Below, piece after piece: positions 1 through 8,032 of a stretch of DNA of 25,518 bases; within the stretch, counting starts at the first letter, position 1; each line of letters starts with the position of its first letter. The notes under the pieces are model-generated. The model did not search any database and was not told the DNA's origin. It was given only the letters and a program-made list of their open reading frames with translations. Source of the DNA: CAMPJU01 sp046566095 (lineage in GTDB: Bacteria; Pseudomonadota; Gammaproteobacteria; Xanthomonadales; Xanthomonadaceae); contig JBKHXI010000145.1 of the NCBI GenBank assembly GCA_046566095.1, forward strand, positions 1 to 25,518. Reading direction: 5' to 3'. Both the position numbers and the translations under genes were made by a program.

Positions 1-1184
1 CGGCCGGTCGGCAGCACCGGCCGGCGCGGGTTCTCGATCTGGCTGCCCATCAGCAGCAGGCCGACGCCGGTGGCGTGCACCGGGTTGCCGACCACCTCGC
101 CCAGGCCGGTCACGTGCTGCGGGATGCCGACGCGCACGGGCATCTGCAGCATCTCCTCGGCCAGCTCGACCACGCCTTCCATCTTCGCGGCGCCGCCGGT
201 CAGGACCATGCCGGCGCGCACGTGCTGCTCGAATCCGCTGCGCCGCAGCTCGGCCTGGACCATCTCGAAGATCTCCTCGTAGCGGGCCTGCACCGCCTGC
301 GCCAGCGAGGCGCGCGGCATCCGCCGCGGCGGCCGGTCGCCGACGCTCGGGACCTGGATCGATTCCTCGGCGGTGGCCAGCTGCGCCAACGCGCAGGCGT
401 AGCGCACCTTGATCTGCTCGGCCTCCGGGGTCGGCGTGCGCAGCATGTGCGCGATGTCCTCGGTGACCTTGTCGCCGGCGATCGGCAGGCTGGCGGTGTG
501 CGCGATCGCGCCGTGCACGAACGCGGCGAGGTCGGTGGTGCCGGCGCCGATGTCGACCAGGGCCACGCCCAGTTCGCGCTCGTCGTCGGTCAGCACCGCG
601 GTCGCCGAGGCCAGCGAGGCCAGCACCAGGTCGTCGACCTGCAGCCCGCAGCGCTGCACGCACTTGCTCACGTTCGCCGCCGCCGACTGCGCGCACACCA
701 CCAGGTGCGCGTGCACCTCCAGGCGCACGCCGGTCATGCCGACGGGATTGCGGATGCCTTCCTGCGAGTCGTCGAGCACGTAGTCGCGCGGGATCGCGTG
801 CAGGATCTTCTGGTCGGCCGGGATCGCGACCGCCTTGGCCGCGTCCAGCACCCGGTCCAGGTCCGCGTAGCCGACCTCGCCGTCGCGGATCGGGGCGATG
901 CCCTGCGAATTGCGGCACTGGATGTGGTTGCCGGAGATCGAGGCGTAGACCGAGCGCACCTCGCAGCCGGCCATCAGCTCGGCCTCCTCGACCGCGCGCT
1001 GGATCGACTGCACGGTCGAGTCGATGTCCACCACCACGCCGCGGCGCAGGCCGCGCGATTCGTGCGAGCCGATCCCGATCACCTCGATCGGGCTGCCCGG
1101 GGCGTACTCGCCGACCAGCGCGGTCACCTTGGAGGTGCCGATGTCCAGTCCGACGATCAGCGACTTGTCGCCTTTCCGATTCAT
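1..1184 (-). CDS. ftsA: Cell division protein FtsA, C-terminus beyond the window edge
   Basis: Actin-like ATPase that tethers FtsZ filaments to the inner membrane and recruits late divisome proteins. The reading frame starts at an ATG (1184-1182) with an AAGGA ribosome-binding site a few bases upstream and stays open to the window edge, giving about 394 codons; the family is about 410 residues, so only the last 15-20 are missing, including the amphipathic membrane-targeting helix. Visible motifs are the phosphate-1 loop GLDIGTSKV (residues 12-20), the phosphate-2 motif VDIGAGTTDLAAF, and the adenosine motif VLTGGAAKMEGVVELAE near the end. The start overlaps the ftsQ stop as ATGA, so translation is probably coupled. 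ftsZ is expected just beyond the left edge. Identity is secure. Confidence 0.96.
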   Translation of the reverse strand, partial: MNRKGDKSLIVGLDIGTSKVTALVGEYAPGSPIEVIGIGSHESRGLRRGVVVDIDSTVQSIQRAVEEAELMAGCEVRSVYASISGNHIQCRNSQGIAPIRDGEVGYADLDRVLDAAKAVAIPADQKILHAIPRDYVLDDSQEGIRNPVGMTGVRLEVHAHLVVCAQSAAANVSKCVQRCGLQVDDLVLASLASATAVLTDDERELGVALVDIGAGTTDLAAFVHGAIAHTASLPIAGDKVTEDIAHMLRTPTPEAEQIKVRYACALAQLATAEESIQVPSVGDRPPRRMPRASLAQAVQARYEEIFEMVQAELRRSGFEQHVRAGMVLTGGAAKMEGVVELAEEMLQMPVRVGIPQHVTGLGEVVGNPVHATGVGLLLMGSQIENPRRPVLPTG

Positions 1185-2068
1185 GTCGTTCCTTGCGTGT
1201 GCGAAATCCCTCCCCCGCTTGCGGGGGGTGAGGAGGCGCGCTTACGGACCACTGGTCCGTGCGCCGACGAACGCCAGCTGGCTAGGCCAGCTGGCCGGAC
1301 GGGTTGGGGTGGGGGTGCGTGACGCGACCGCGCCTGCGAAATCCGCAACGGACCGCCATCGGGCTGCGCGGCCACCTCGCCCCAGACCAGGGCGAAACCG
1401 TTCGTGTAGCGCAGGTCGGCGCGGGCCAGCGGTTCGCCGCGTTCGGCCAGCAGCCGCGGCATCGCGCGCGCGAAGCGGGCAAGCCGCGGCCGCGCGTCCT
1501 GGCGGCCGACCACGACCTCGGTACCGTCCGCAAGCGTCAGGCTCCAGCTGCCGCGGCGGTCCAGCGCGACCGCCGCCAGCCGGGCACCGCCGGCCGCGAA
1601 CAGCGCCTGCGCCTCGTTGTACAGCGCCACCACCTCGCGCACCCGCGCATCCGGGCCCTCCAGCCGCGGCAGGCCCGGGGGCATTTCGATGCCCTGCGCC
1701 GGGAACAGCAGGCCGCGCCCGGACAGCACCCGGTCGTCGCCCCAGTGCGCGAACGGCATGTGCTCGACCACCCGCACCTCGAGCACGTCCGGCCAGCGCT
1801 TGCGGACTTCGGCCCGCTCCACCCACGGCAGCGCCGCGACCGCGGCGCGCGCGCCGTCCAGGTCGACCGCGAAGAAGCCGTCGCGCGCGTACGGCAGCAC
1901 CGTCTCGCGCAGCCTGGCCTCGTCCACCCGCTCGAACTGGCCGTGCACGCGCAGCACCCGCAGCGGCCAGCGCTCGCTGCCGATCCAGCCGTTGACCACG
2001 GCCACCACCGGCGCCATCACCAGCGCCACCGCCAGGGCCCATGCGAGCACGCGCAGCACGGCGATCAT
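1181..2068 (-). CDS. ftsQ: Cell division protein FtsQ with an insertion-derived C-terminal extension
   Basis: Bitopic inner-membrane divisome protein that links FtsA/FtsK to FtsL/FtsB. The 295-residue product has a short cytoplasmic start, one membrane helix (about residues 5-26), a POTRA domain (about 36-105, starting at LRVLRVHGQF) and a beta domain ending near YTNGFALVWG (221-230). The chosen ATG overlaps the ddlB stop as ATGA. The tail is odd: after PLRIS (residues 240-244) come 45 residues rich in Pro, Arg and Ser, then IS repeats and HTQGTT ends the protein. At DNA level this is a 135-bp in-frame duplication/insertion flanked by a 10-bp direct repeat (see the repeat entry). Without it the protein would be 250 residues and end PLRISHTQGTT. 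The ATGA overlap with ftsA is intact. Confidence 0.93.
   Translation of the reverse strand: MIAVLRVLAWALAVALVMAPVVAVVNGWIGSERWPLRVLRVHGQFERVDEARLRETVLPYARDGFFAVDLDGARAAVAALPWVERAEVRKRWPDVLEVRVVEHMPFAHWGDDRVLSGRGLLFPAQGIEMPPGLPRLEGPDARVREVVALYNEAQALFAAGGARLAAVALDRRGSWSLTLADGTEVVVGRQDARPRLARFARAMPRLLAERGEPLARADLRYTNGFALVWGEVAAQPDGGPLRISQARSRHAPPPQPVRPAGLASWRSSAHGPVVRKRASSPPASGGGISHTQGTT
1200..1344. mobile_element. Small non-coding insertion inside ftsQ, flanked by a 10-bp direct repeat
   Basis: The decamer TGCGAAATCC occurs exactly at 1200-1209 and again at 1335-1344, 135 bp apart. Between them lie 125 bp containing three palindromes: CCCCCGC-TT-GCGGGGG (1212-1227), ACGGACCA-C-TGGTCCGT (1244-1260) and CCAGCTGG-CTAGG-CCAGCTGG (1274-1294), plus a GGTTGGGGTGGGGG stretch near the right end. 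The exact direct repeat looks like a target-site duplication. The G/C-tract style resembles short dispersed palindromic repeats common in proteobacterial genomes, but I cannot name the family and I see no clear terminal inverted repeats. The total increment is 45 codons, so ftsQ stays in frame. Confidence 0.7.
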
Positions 2069-3060
2069 GGCCTGCCCTCCGCGGCCGCGCCCGGCGCGGC
2101 TGCGTCCGCGGCGAGGGTCGATTCCAGGATCCGCCAGCACAGTTCCTCGAACCCGATGCCGACCTGGCGCGCGGCCTTGGGCACCAGCGAGTGGCTGGTC
2201 ATGCCCGGCGCGGTGTTGACCTCCATCAGCGCGAAGCGGCCGTCGGCGTGGCGCATGACGTCGACCCGGCCCCAGCCGTCGCACCCGGCCGCGCGGAACG
2301 CGGCCAGCGCCAGCCGCCGGATGTCCTCCTCGGCGTCGCCGTCCAGGCCGGGGCACAGGTACTGGGTGTCGTCGGCCAGGTACTTGGCGTGGTAGTCGTA
2401 CCAGTCGCCGGCCGGCACGATCCGCACCGAGGGCAGGGCCACGCCGTCGAGGATGCCGACCGTGTACTCGCCGCCGGCCACCAGCTGTTCGACCAGCAGC
2501 TCGCCGGCATGGCCGCGGGCGAATTCGACCACCGGCGCCAGCGCCTCCGGTTCCACCACCCGGAACACGCCCACGCTCGAACCTTCCGCCGAGGGCTTGA
2601 CGAACACCGGCAGGCCCAGCTCGCGCACCGCCGCCTCGATCTCGTCGCGGCCGGCGTGCGGGCGCAGGCGCACGAAGCGCGCGGTCGGCAGCCCTTCGGC
2701 CTGCCACACCTGCTTGGTGCGGATCTTGTCCATGGTCAGCGCCGAGCCGAGCACGCCCGGCCCGGTGTAGGGCACGCCCAGCGCCTCGAGCAGGCCCTGC
2801 AGCACGCCGTTCTCGCCGTCGCCGCCGTGCAGGATGTTGAACACCCGGTCGAAGCCGGGCGCCGCGCGCAGCGCGTCGAGCAGCGCCGGGATGCCGTCGA
2901 CCGGGTGCGCGTCGACGCCGCGCGCGCGCAGCGCCTGGAGCACGTTGCGGCCCGAGTCCAGCGAGACCTCGCGCTCGGCGCTGGCGCCGCCCATGAGCAC
3001 GGCCACGCGGCCGAACGCGGCCGGGTCGCGGGTGCGCGGCGGCGGCAGCGCGGCGCTCAT
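2065..3060 (-). CDS. ddlB: D-alanine--D-alanine ligase
   Basis: Cytoplasmic ATP-grasp enzyme that joins two D-Ala to make the dipeptide used by MurF. The product is 331 residues, close to the usual 305-330. Landmarks are GGASAEREVSL (about 24-34) in the N-terminal domain, the ATP-grasp lysine and serine loop VKPSAEGSSVGVF, and the metal and substrate site LMEVNTAPGMTSHSLVP near the C-terminus. The ATG at 3060-3058 overlaps the murC stop as ATGA, and its own stop overlaps the ftsQ start as ATGA. The last 15 residues are Ala/Gly-rich and probably disordered. Identity is firm; the symbol follows its place between murC and ftsQ. Confidence 0.96.
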   Translation of the reverse strand: MSAALPPPRTRDPAAFGRVAVLMGGASAEREVSLDSGRNVLQALRARGVDAHPVDGIPALLDALRAAPGFDRVFNILHGGDGENGVLQGLLEALGVPYTGPGVLGSALTMDKIRTKQVWQAEGLPTARFVRLRPHAGRDEIEAAVRELGLPVFVKPSAEGSSVGVFRVVEPEALAPVVEFARGHAGELLVEQLVAGGEYTVGILDGVALPSVRIVPAGDWYDYHAKYLADDTQYLCPGLDGDAEEDIRRLALAAFRAAGCDGWGRVDVMRHADGRFALMEVNTAPGMTSHSLVPKAARQVGIGFEELCWRILESTLAADAAAPGAAAEGRP

Positions 3061-4517
3061 GCGCCCTCCCCGCGGCCGAAGCCGTAGGCCGCCAGCCGCT
3101 GCGCGGCGGCGCCGATGTCGCCAGCGCCCATCACCAGCAGCAGGTCGCCGTCGCGCAGCACGTCGCCGAGCACCGGGCCGAGTTCGGCGGTGCCGCCGAC
3201 CACCACCGGGTCGATCCGGCCGCGGGCGCGGATCGCGCGCGCCAGCGCGCTGGCGTCGGCGCCGGCGACCGGCGCCTCGCCGGCCGGGTAGACCTCGGTC
3301 AGCACCAGCGCGTCCACCTTCGACAGCACCGCCGCGAATTCGTCGAAATGGTCGCGGGTACGGCTGTAGCGGTGCGGCTGGAACGCGACCACCAGCCTCT
3401 TCTCCGGCCAGCCGCCGCGCGCGGCCGCGAACACCGCCTCCAGCTCGCGCGGATGGTGGCCGTAGTCGTCGACCACGGTGACCATGCCGCCGTCCGGCAG
3501 CGGGGTCTTGGCCAGCAGGTTGAAGCGGCGGCCGATGCCGGCGAAGCCCTCCAGCGCGCGCGCGATGTCCTTCGGTTCCACACCGAGCTGCCAGCCGACC
3601 GCGGCCGCGGCCAGCGCGTTCTGCACGTTGTGGATGCCCGGCAGCGCCAGCATCACCGGGCAGCGCGCGCCCTCGGGCAGGCACAGGTTGAAGCGCATGC
3701 GCGCGCCGGTCTGGGCCACGTCCTCGGCGCGCACGTCGGCGCCGGGGTCCAGGCCGTAGGTCATCACGTGGCGCGGGGTGTCGGCGGCCAGCGCGGCCAC
3801 TTCCGGGTCGTCGATGCACAGCACCGCCAGGCCGTAGAACGGCAGCCGGTGCAGGAATTCGGAAAACGCCTTCTGCACGTTGGCGAAATCCCCGCCGTAG
3901 TTCTCCAGGTGGTCGGCGTCGATGTTGGTGACCACCGCCACCAGCGGATTCAGGCGCAGGAAGCTGCCGTCGCTCTCGTCGGCCTCGGCCACCAGCCACT
4001 GGCTGCTGCCGAGCCGGGCGTTGGCGCCGGCCGCGAGCAGCTGGCCGCCGATCACGAAGGTCGGGTCGAGCCCGCCCTCGGCCAGCACGCTGGCCAGCAG
4101 CGAGGTGGTGGTGGTCTTGCCGTGGGTGCCGGCGACGGCGATGCCGCGGCGGAAGCGCATCAGCTCGGCCAGCATTTCCGCGCGCGGCACCACCGGGATG
4201 CGCTGCGCGTGGGCCTCCATCAGCTCCGGGTTGTCGCGGCGGATCGCGCTGGAGACCACCACGCAGTCGGCGCCGAGCACGTTCGCCGCGGCGTGGCCGC
4301 GGTGCACGGTCGCGCCCAGCTTCTGCAGGCGGCGGGTGGCGGCGCTGTCGGCGGTGTCCGATCCGGAGACCTGGTAGCCGAGCGTGCACAGCACTTCCGC
4401 GATCCCGCTCATGCCGGTGCCGCCGATGCCGACGAAGTGCACGCGCGGGTAGGCGCGGGCGAAGTCGGCGCGGGCCAGGTCGCCGGGCTGCTGCAGGCGG
4501 CGCTTATGCTGCTTCAT
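3057..4517 (-). CDS. murC: UDP-N-acetylmuramate--L-alanine ligase
   Basis: Cytoplasmic Mur ligase that adds L-Ala to UDP-MurNAc with ATP, the first peptide-stem step. The 486-residue product begins MKQHKRRLQQPGDLAR, then shows the UDP-binding loop VGIGGTGMSGIAEVL (29-43), the ATP loop AGTHGKTTTTS (129-139), EADESDGSF, and TNIDADHLENYGGDF. The C-terminal domain contains DDYGHHPRE and FQPHRYSRT, typical of MurC. The ATG at 4517 lies inside the end of murG (14-nt overlap). Its stop overlaps ddlB as ATGA. An N-terminal tail of about 24 residues precedes the Rossmann strand. Nothing looks damaged. Confidence 0.96.
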   Translation of the reverse strand: MKQHKRRLQQPGDLARADFARAYPRVHFVGIGGTGMSGIAEVLCTLGYQVSGSDTADSAATRRLQKLGATVHRGHAAANVLGADCVVVSSAIRRDNPELMEAHAQRIPVVPRAEMLAELMRFRRGIAVAGTHGKTTTTSLLASVLAEGGLDPTFVIGGQLLAAGANARLGSSQWLVAEADESDGSFLRLNPLVAVVTNIDADHLENYGGDFANVQKAFSEFLHRLPFYGLAVLCIDDPEVAALAADTPRHVMTYGLDPGADVRAEDVAQTGARMRFNLCLPEGARCPVMLALPGIHNVQNALAAAAVGWQLGVEPKDIARALEGFAGIGRRFNLLAKTPLPDGGMVTVVDDYGHHPRELEAVFAAARGGWPEKRLVVAFQPHRYSRTRDHFDEFAAVLSKVDALVLTEVYPAGEAPVAGADASALARAIRARGRIDPVVVGGTAELGPVLGDVLRDGDLLLVMGAGDIGAAAQRLAAYGFGRGEGA

Positions 4518-5643
4518 CGCGCACCTCCCGCAACCGCGCTTCTTGCAGCAGCACCTGGGCCACGCGGTCGGCGGCGTCGGCGCGGGCCAGGCCGTGCGCG
4601 GCGCGGGCCATCGCCAGCCGCCGCTGCGGATCCGCGGCCAGTTCCGCCAGCGCCTCGCCCAGTCGCGCGTCCAGGCCGTCGTCCTGCGGCAGCAGGCGCG
4701 CGGCGCCGTGCTCGACCAGGTATTCGGCGTTGCGGGTCTGGTGGTCGTCGACCGCCGACGGGAACGGCACCAGCAGCGCGCCGACCCCGGCCGCGCACAG
4801 CTCCGCCAGGGTGAGCGCCCCGGCGCGGCACACCACCAGGTCCGCCCAGGCGTAGGCGGCGGCCATGTCGGCGATGAAGGCCTCCACCTGCGCCGGCACC
4901 CCGGCTTCGGCATAGGCGCGCAGCGCCTCCTCGTGCAGCGTCTCGCCGCTCTGGTGGCGCACTTCGATGGCGCGGCCGAGCGCCGGGTCCAGCGCCGCCA
5001 GCGCGCGCGGCAGCGCCTGGTTGAGCGCGCGTGCGCCCTGGCTGCCGCCGAGCACCAGCAGGCGCATCGGCGCGCCCTCGCGCCCGGCCATGCGCCGCTC
5101 CGGCGGCGGCAGCGCCGCGATCGCCTCGCGCACCGGGTTGCCGACATGCTCCTCGCGCCCGGGGAAGGTCTGCGGGAATCCGGTCAGCACCCGCCGCGAC
5201 AGCCGCGCCAGCATCCGGTTGGTGAAGCCCGGCGCGCGGTTCTGTTCGTGCACCACCAGCGGCACCCCGCGCAGCCATGCCGCCAGCGCGCCCGGGCCGG
5301 CGGCGAAACCGCCGAAGCTGGCCACCGCGCCGGGGCGCCGCACGCGCAGGATCTTCCAGGCCGCCAGCACCGCGCGCGCCACCCGCAGCGGCGCGCCGAC
5401 CAGGATCGCCGCGCCCTTGCCGCGCAGGCCGCCGATGGCGATGGCGTCGATCGGGATCCCGTGCTGCGGCACCAGCCGGTTCTCCATGCCGCCCTCGGCC
5501 CCGAGCCAGCACACCGGCACCCCGCGCGCGTGCAGGGCCGCGGCCACGGCCAGGCCCGGGAAGATGTGCCCGCCGGTGCCCCCGGCGAGGATCATCACCG
5601 AGGTGTCGCGGCGCGGGCCGCGGCGGCGTTCGGAGCGCCTCAT
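4504..5643 (-). CDS. murG: UDP-GlcNAc:undecaprenyl-PP-MurNAc-pentapeptide GlcNAc transferase
   Basis: Peripheral inner-membrane glycosyltransferase that converts lipid I to lipid II. The 379-residue product has the GGTGGH loop (21-26), HEQNRAPGFTNR (132-143), a second glycine loop GGSQGARALNQ (199-209), and the UDP-GlcNAc site CRAGALTLAEL followed by PFPSAVDDHQTRNAEYL. I chose the ATG at 5643 because it overlaps the ftsW stop as ATGA, like most junctions in this cluster; it adds a basic leader MRRSERRRGPRRDTSV before the first strand. A shorter form starting at MILAGG is possible. The 3' end overlaps murC by 14 nt. Confidence 0.95.
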   Translation of the reverse strand: MRRSERRRGPRRDTSVMILAGGTGGHIFPGLAVAAALHARGVPVCWLGAEGGMENRLVPQHGIPIDAIAIGGLRGKGAAILVGAPLRVARAVLAAWKILRVRRPGAVASFGGFAAGPGALAAWLRGVPLVVHEQNRAPGFTNRMLARLSRRVLTGFPQTFPGREEHVGNPVREAIAALPPPERRMAGREGAPMRLLVLGGSQGARALNQALPRALAALDPALGRAIEVRHQSGETLHEEALRAYAEAGVPAQVEAFIADMAAAYAWADLVVCRAGALTLAELCAAGVGALLVPFPSAVDDHQTRNAEYLVEHGAARLLPQDDGLDARLGEALAELAADPQRRLAMARAAHGLARADAADRVAQVLLQEARLREVRDEAA

Positions 5644-6953
5644 CCGGACCTCCCGAGCGTGGGCTCGATCCGCGGCCGCAGGCGGCTGGTGCCGCGCGCG
5701 GACTTGCCGCCGGCGCGCACCGGGCCCGGCGCCGGCTGCGCGGTGGCGGGCACCGGATCCTTGTCGCCGGCCGGCGGCGGCACCGCCTCGCCGCGCAGCC
5801 GCGCCACCTGGCGCTGGGCGCGGTCGAGTTCGTAGGACACGCGCAGCAGCAGGCCCAACGCCGCGCAGGTCATCAGCACGCTGGAGCCGCCCGACGACAC
5901 CAGCGGCAGGGTCAGGCCCTTGGTCGGCAGCAGCCCCAGGTTCACTCCGATGGAGACGAAGCTCTGCAGCGCCACCATCAGGCCGATGCCGAACGCGACG
6001 TAGCCGGCGAAGTGGCGCCGCATCTCCACGCAGGCCAGCCCGACCGCGAACGCGCGCCAGACCAGTACCGCGAACAGGGCGATGACCGCGCACACCCCGA
6101 CGAAGCCCAGCTCCTCGGCGATCACCGCCAGGATGAAGTCGGTATGCGCCTCGGGCAGGTAGGCCAGCTTCTGGATCGAGCCGCCCAGGCCCACGCCGAA
6201 CCACTCGCCGCGGCCCACCGCCATCAGCGCGTTGGTCAGCTGGTAGCCGCTGTCGAACGGGTCGGCCCAGGGGTCCAGGAACGAGGTCAGGCGGCGCATG
6301 CGGTAGGGCTCGGCGATCGCCACGATCGCCAGCAACGGCAGCGCGGCCACCACCGGCGCGGCCATCCGCGGCAGGTGCACGCCGCCGAGCACCAGCATGC
6401 CGGCGGTGATCGCCAGCAGCAGCGACAGCGAGCCGAAGTCCGGCTGCAGCGCCAACAGCGCCATCAGCCCGGCGGCCACGCCCAGCGGCTTGAGCATCGC
6501 CGGCCAGGTCGCACCGACCTCGGCCGAGAAGCGCTTGAGGTAGCTGGCCAGCCAGACGATGTACATCAGCTTGACCGCCTCGACCGCCTGGAAGCCGGCG
6601 ATGCCGAAGTTGAGCCAGCGCTGCGCGCCGTTGACGCTGCGGCCGACGCCGGGCACGAACACCAGCGCCAGCAGCACGAAGCAGCCCAGCAGCAGCAGCC
6701 GGTCGAACTGTTCGACGGTCTTGAGCTCGGTGCGCATCATCCACGCCGCCAGCCCCAGCCCGACCGCCAGGTAGAGCACGTGGCGCACCAGGAAATGGAA
6801 CGGCCCCACGTCCAGGCCCTCGCCGATCGAGATCGAGGCCGAGGCCACCATCACCACGCCCAGGCCGGCCAGCGCCAGCGCGGCGCCCAGCAGCCACGGA
6901 TCGAAGCGGCCTTCGATCGCGTCGAGCCTGGTCGCCTGGCCGCGCTCGCCCAT
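5640..6953 (-). CDS. ftsW: SEDS-family septal peptidoglycan glycosyltransferase FtsW
   Basis: Polytopic inner-membrane protein that polymerises lipid II at the septum together with FtsI. The product is 437 residues with about ten hydrophobic segments. SEDS landmarks are NGAQRWLNFG (108-117), LQPDFGSL (169-176), GEWFGVGLGGSIQKLAYLP, EAHTDFILAVIAEELGFVG (268-286) and the late LPLVSSGGSS motif. After the last helix comes a cytoplasmic tail of about 50 residues rich in Arg, Pro and Ala, longer than in E. coli. The ATG overlaps the mraY stop as TGATG. In most relatives murD would separate mraY from ftsW; here there is no room for it. Confidence 0.96.
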   Translation of the reverse strand: MGERGQATRLDAIEGRFDPWLLGAALALAGLGVVMVASASISIGEGLDVGPFHFLVRHVLYLAVGLGLAAWMMRTELKTVEQFDRLLLLGCFVLLALVFVPGVGRSVNGAQRWLNFGIAGFQAVEAVKLMYIVWLASYLKRFSAEVGATWPAMLKPLGVAAGLMALLALQPDFGSLSLLLAITAGMLVLGGVHLPRMAAPVVAALPLLAIVAIAEPYRMRRLTSFLDPWADPFDSGYQLTNALMAVGRGEWFGVGLGGSIQKLAYLPEAHTDFILAVIAEELGFVGVCAVIALFAVLVWRAFAVGLACVEMRRHFAGYVAFGIGLMVALQSFVSIGVNLGLLPTKGLTLPLVSSGGSSVLMTCAALGLLLRVSYELDRAQRQVARLRGEAVPPPAGDKDPVPATAQPAPGPVRAGGKSARGTSRLRPRIEPTLGRSG

Positions 6954-8032
6954 CAGCGCACCTTGAGCGTCGCCAGCGCGACGAGCACGAGCACCACCGA
7001 GATGATCCAGAAGCGCACGATCACGCGCGGCTCCGGCCAGCCCTTGAGCTCGAAGTGGTGGTGGATCGGCGCCATCCGGAACACGCGCTTGCCGGTGAGC
7101 TTGAACGAGGCCACCTGGATCATCACCGACAGCGTCTCGATCACGAACACGCCGCCCATCACCACCAGCACCAGTTCCTGGCGCACGATCACCGCCATCG
7201 TGCCGAGCGCGGCGCCCAGCGCCAGCGCGCCGATGTCGCCCATGAACACCATCGCCGGGTAGGTGTTGAACCACAGGAAGCCGAGCCCGGCGCCCGCGAT
7301 CGCCGCGCAGATGATCACCAGCTCGCCCGCGCCGGGTACCTGCGGGATCTGCAGGTAGGTGGAGAACACCACGTTGCCGGAGGCATAGGCGAACACGCCC
7401 AGCGCGCAGGCGACCAGCACCGTGGGCAGGATCGCCAGCCCGTCCAGGCCGTCGGTCAGGTTGACCGCGTTGGAGAAGCCGACGATCCAGAAGTACGCCA
7501 CCGCGATGAACATCACGCCCAGCGGCAGCGCGAAGTCCTTGAGCAGCGGCACGAAGAAGGTGGTCGCCGCCTCGGTGTCGGCGGTGACGTACAGGAACAC
7601 GCCGGCGGCCAGCCCGAACAGCGACTGCAGCGCGTACTTCCAGCGCGACTTGAGCCCGTTCGGGTCGCGCCGCACGATCTTGATCCAGTCGTCGTACCAG
7701 CCGATCGCGCCGAACGCCAGCAGCACCGCCAGCACCACCCAGACGTAGCGGTTGCGCAGGTCGCCCCACAGCAGCACCGAGACCACCACCGTCATCAGGA
7801 TCAGCGCCCCGCCCATGGTCGGGGTGCCGGCCTTGGAGAAGTGGGTCTTCGGCCCTTCGCTGCGGATCGGCTGGCCCTTGAACTGCGCCAGCTTGCGGAT
7901 CACCGCCGGGCCCCACCACAGCGACAGCGCCAGCGCGGTGAGCGCGGCCACGATCGAGCGGAAGGTGATGTAGCGGAACAGGCCGAACAGGCTTTCGAGC
8001 TGTTCCAGCCAGCGCGCGAGTTCAAGCAGCAT
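6953..8032 (-). CDS. mraY: Phospho-MurNAc-pentapeptide translocase (lipid I synthase)
   Basis: Polytopic inner-membrane enzyme that transfers phospho-MurNAc-pentapeptide to undecaprenyl phosphate, making lipid I. The length, 359 residues, is typical (E. coli 360). Catalytic features are visible: the aspartate pair in GWYDDWIKI (D114, D115), FSNAVNLTDGLDGLA (186-200), D266 in MVFMGDIGAL, and the histidine cluster APIHHHFELKGW (H324-H326). The ATG at 8032 lies 11 nt inside the murF 3' end; its stop forms TGATG with the ftsW start. Confidence 0.97.
   Translation of the reverse strand: MLLELARWLEQLESLFGLFRYITFRSIVAALTALALSLWWGPAVIRKLAQFKGQPIRSEGPKTHFSKAGTPTMGGALILMTVVVSVLLWGDLRNRYVWVVLAVLLAFGAIGWYDDWIKIVRRDPNGLKSRWKYALQSLFGLAAGVFLYVTADTEAATTFFVPLLKDFALPLGVMFIAVAYFWIVGFSNAVNLTDGLDGLAILPTVLVACALGVFAYASGNVVFSTYLQIPQVPGAGELVIICAAIAGAGLGFLWFNTYPAMVFMGDIGALALGAALGTMAVIVRQELVLVVMGGVFVIETLSVMIQVASFKLTGKRVFRMAPIHHHFELKGWPEPRVIVRFWIISVVLVLVALATLKVR

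Noticed and set aside
3348..4814. Long plus-strand open frame opposite murC/murG (similar ones at 75-1322, 5277-7262, 8103-9512, 9107-11191 and 11155-13272)
   Set aside because: They lie antisense to confidently identified genes, are rich in Arg, His, Ala, Gly and Gln without any domain, and are the usual by-product of very high GC content.
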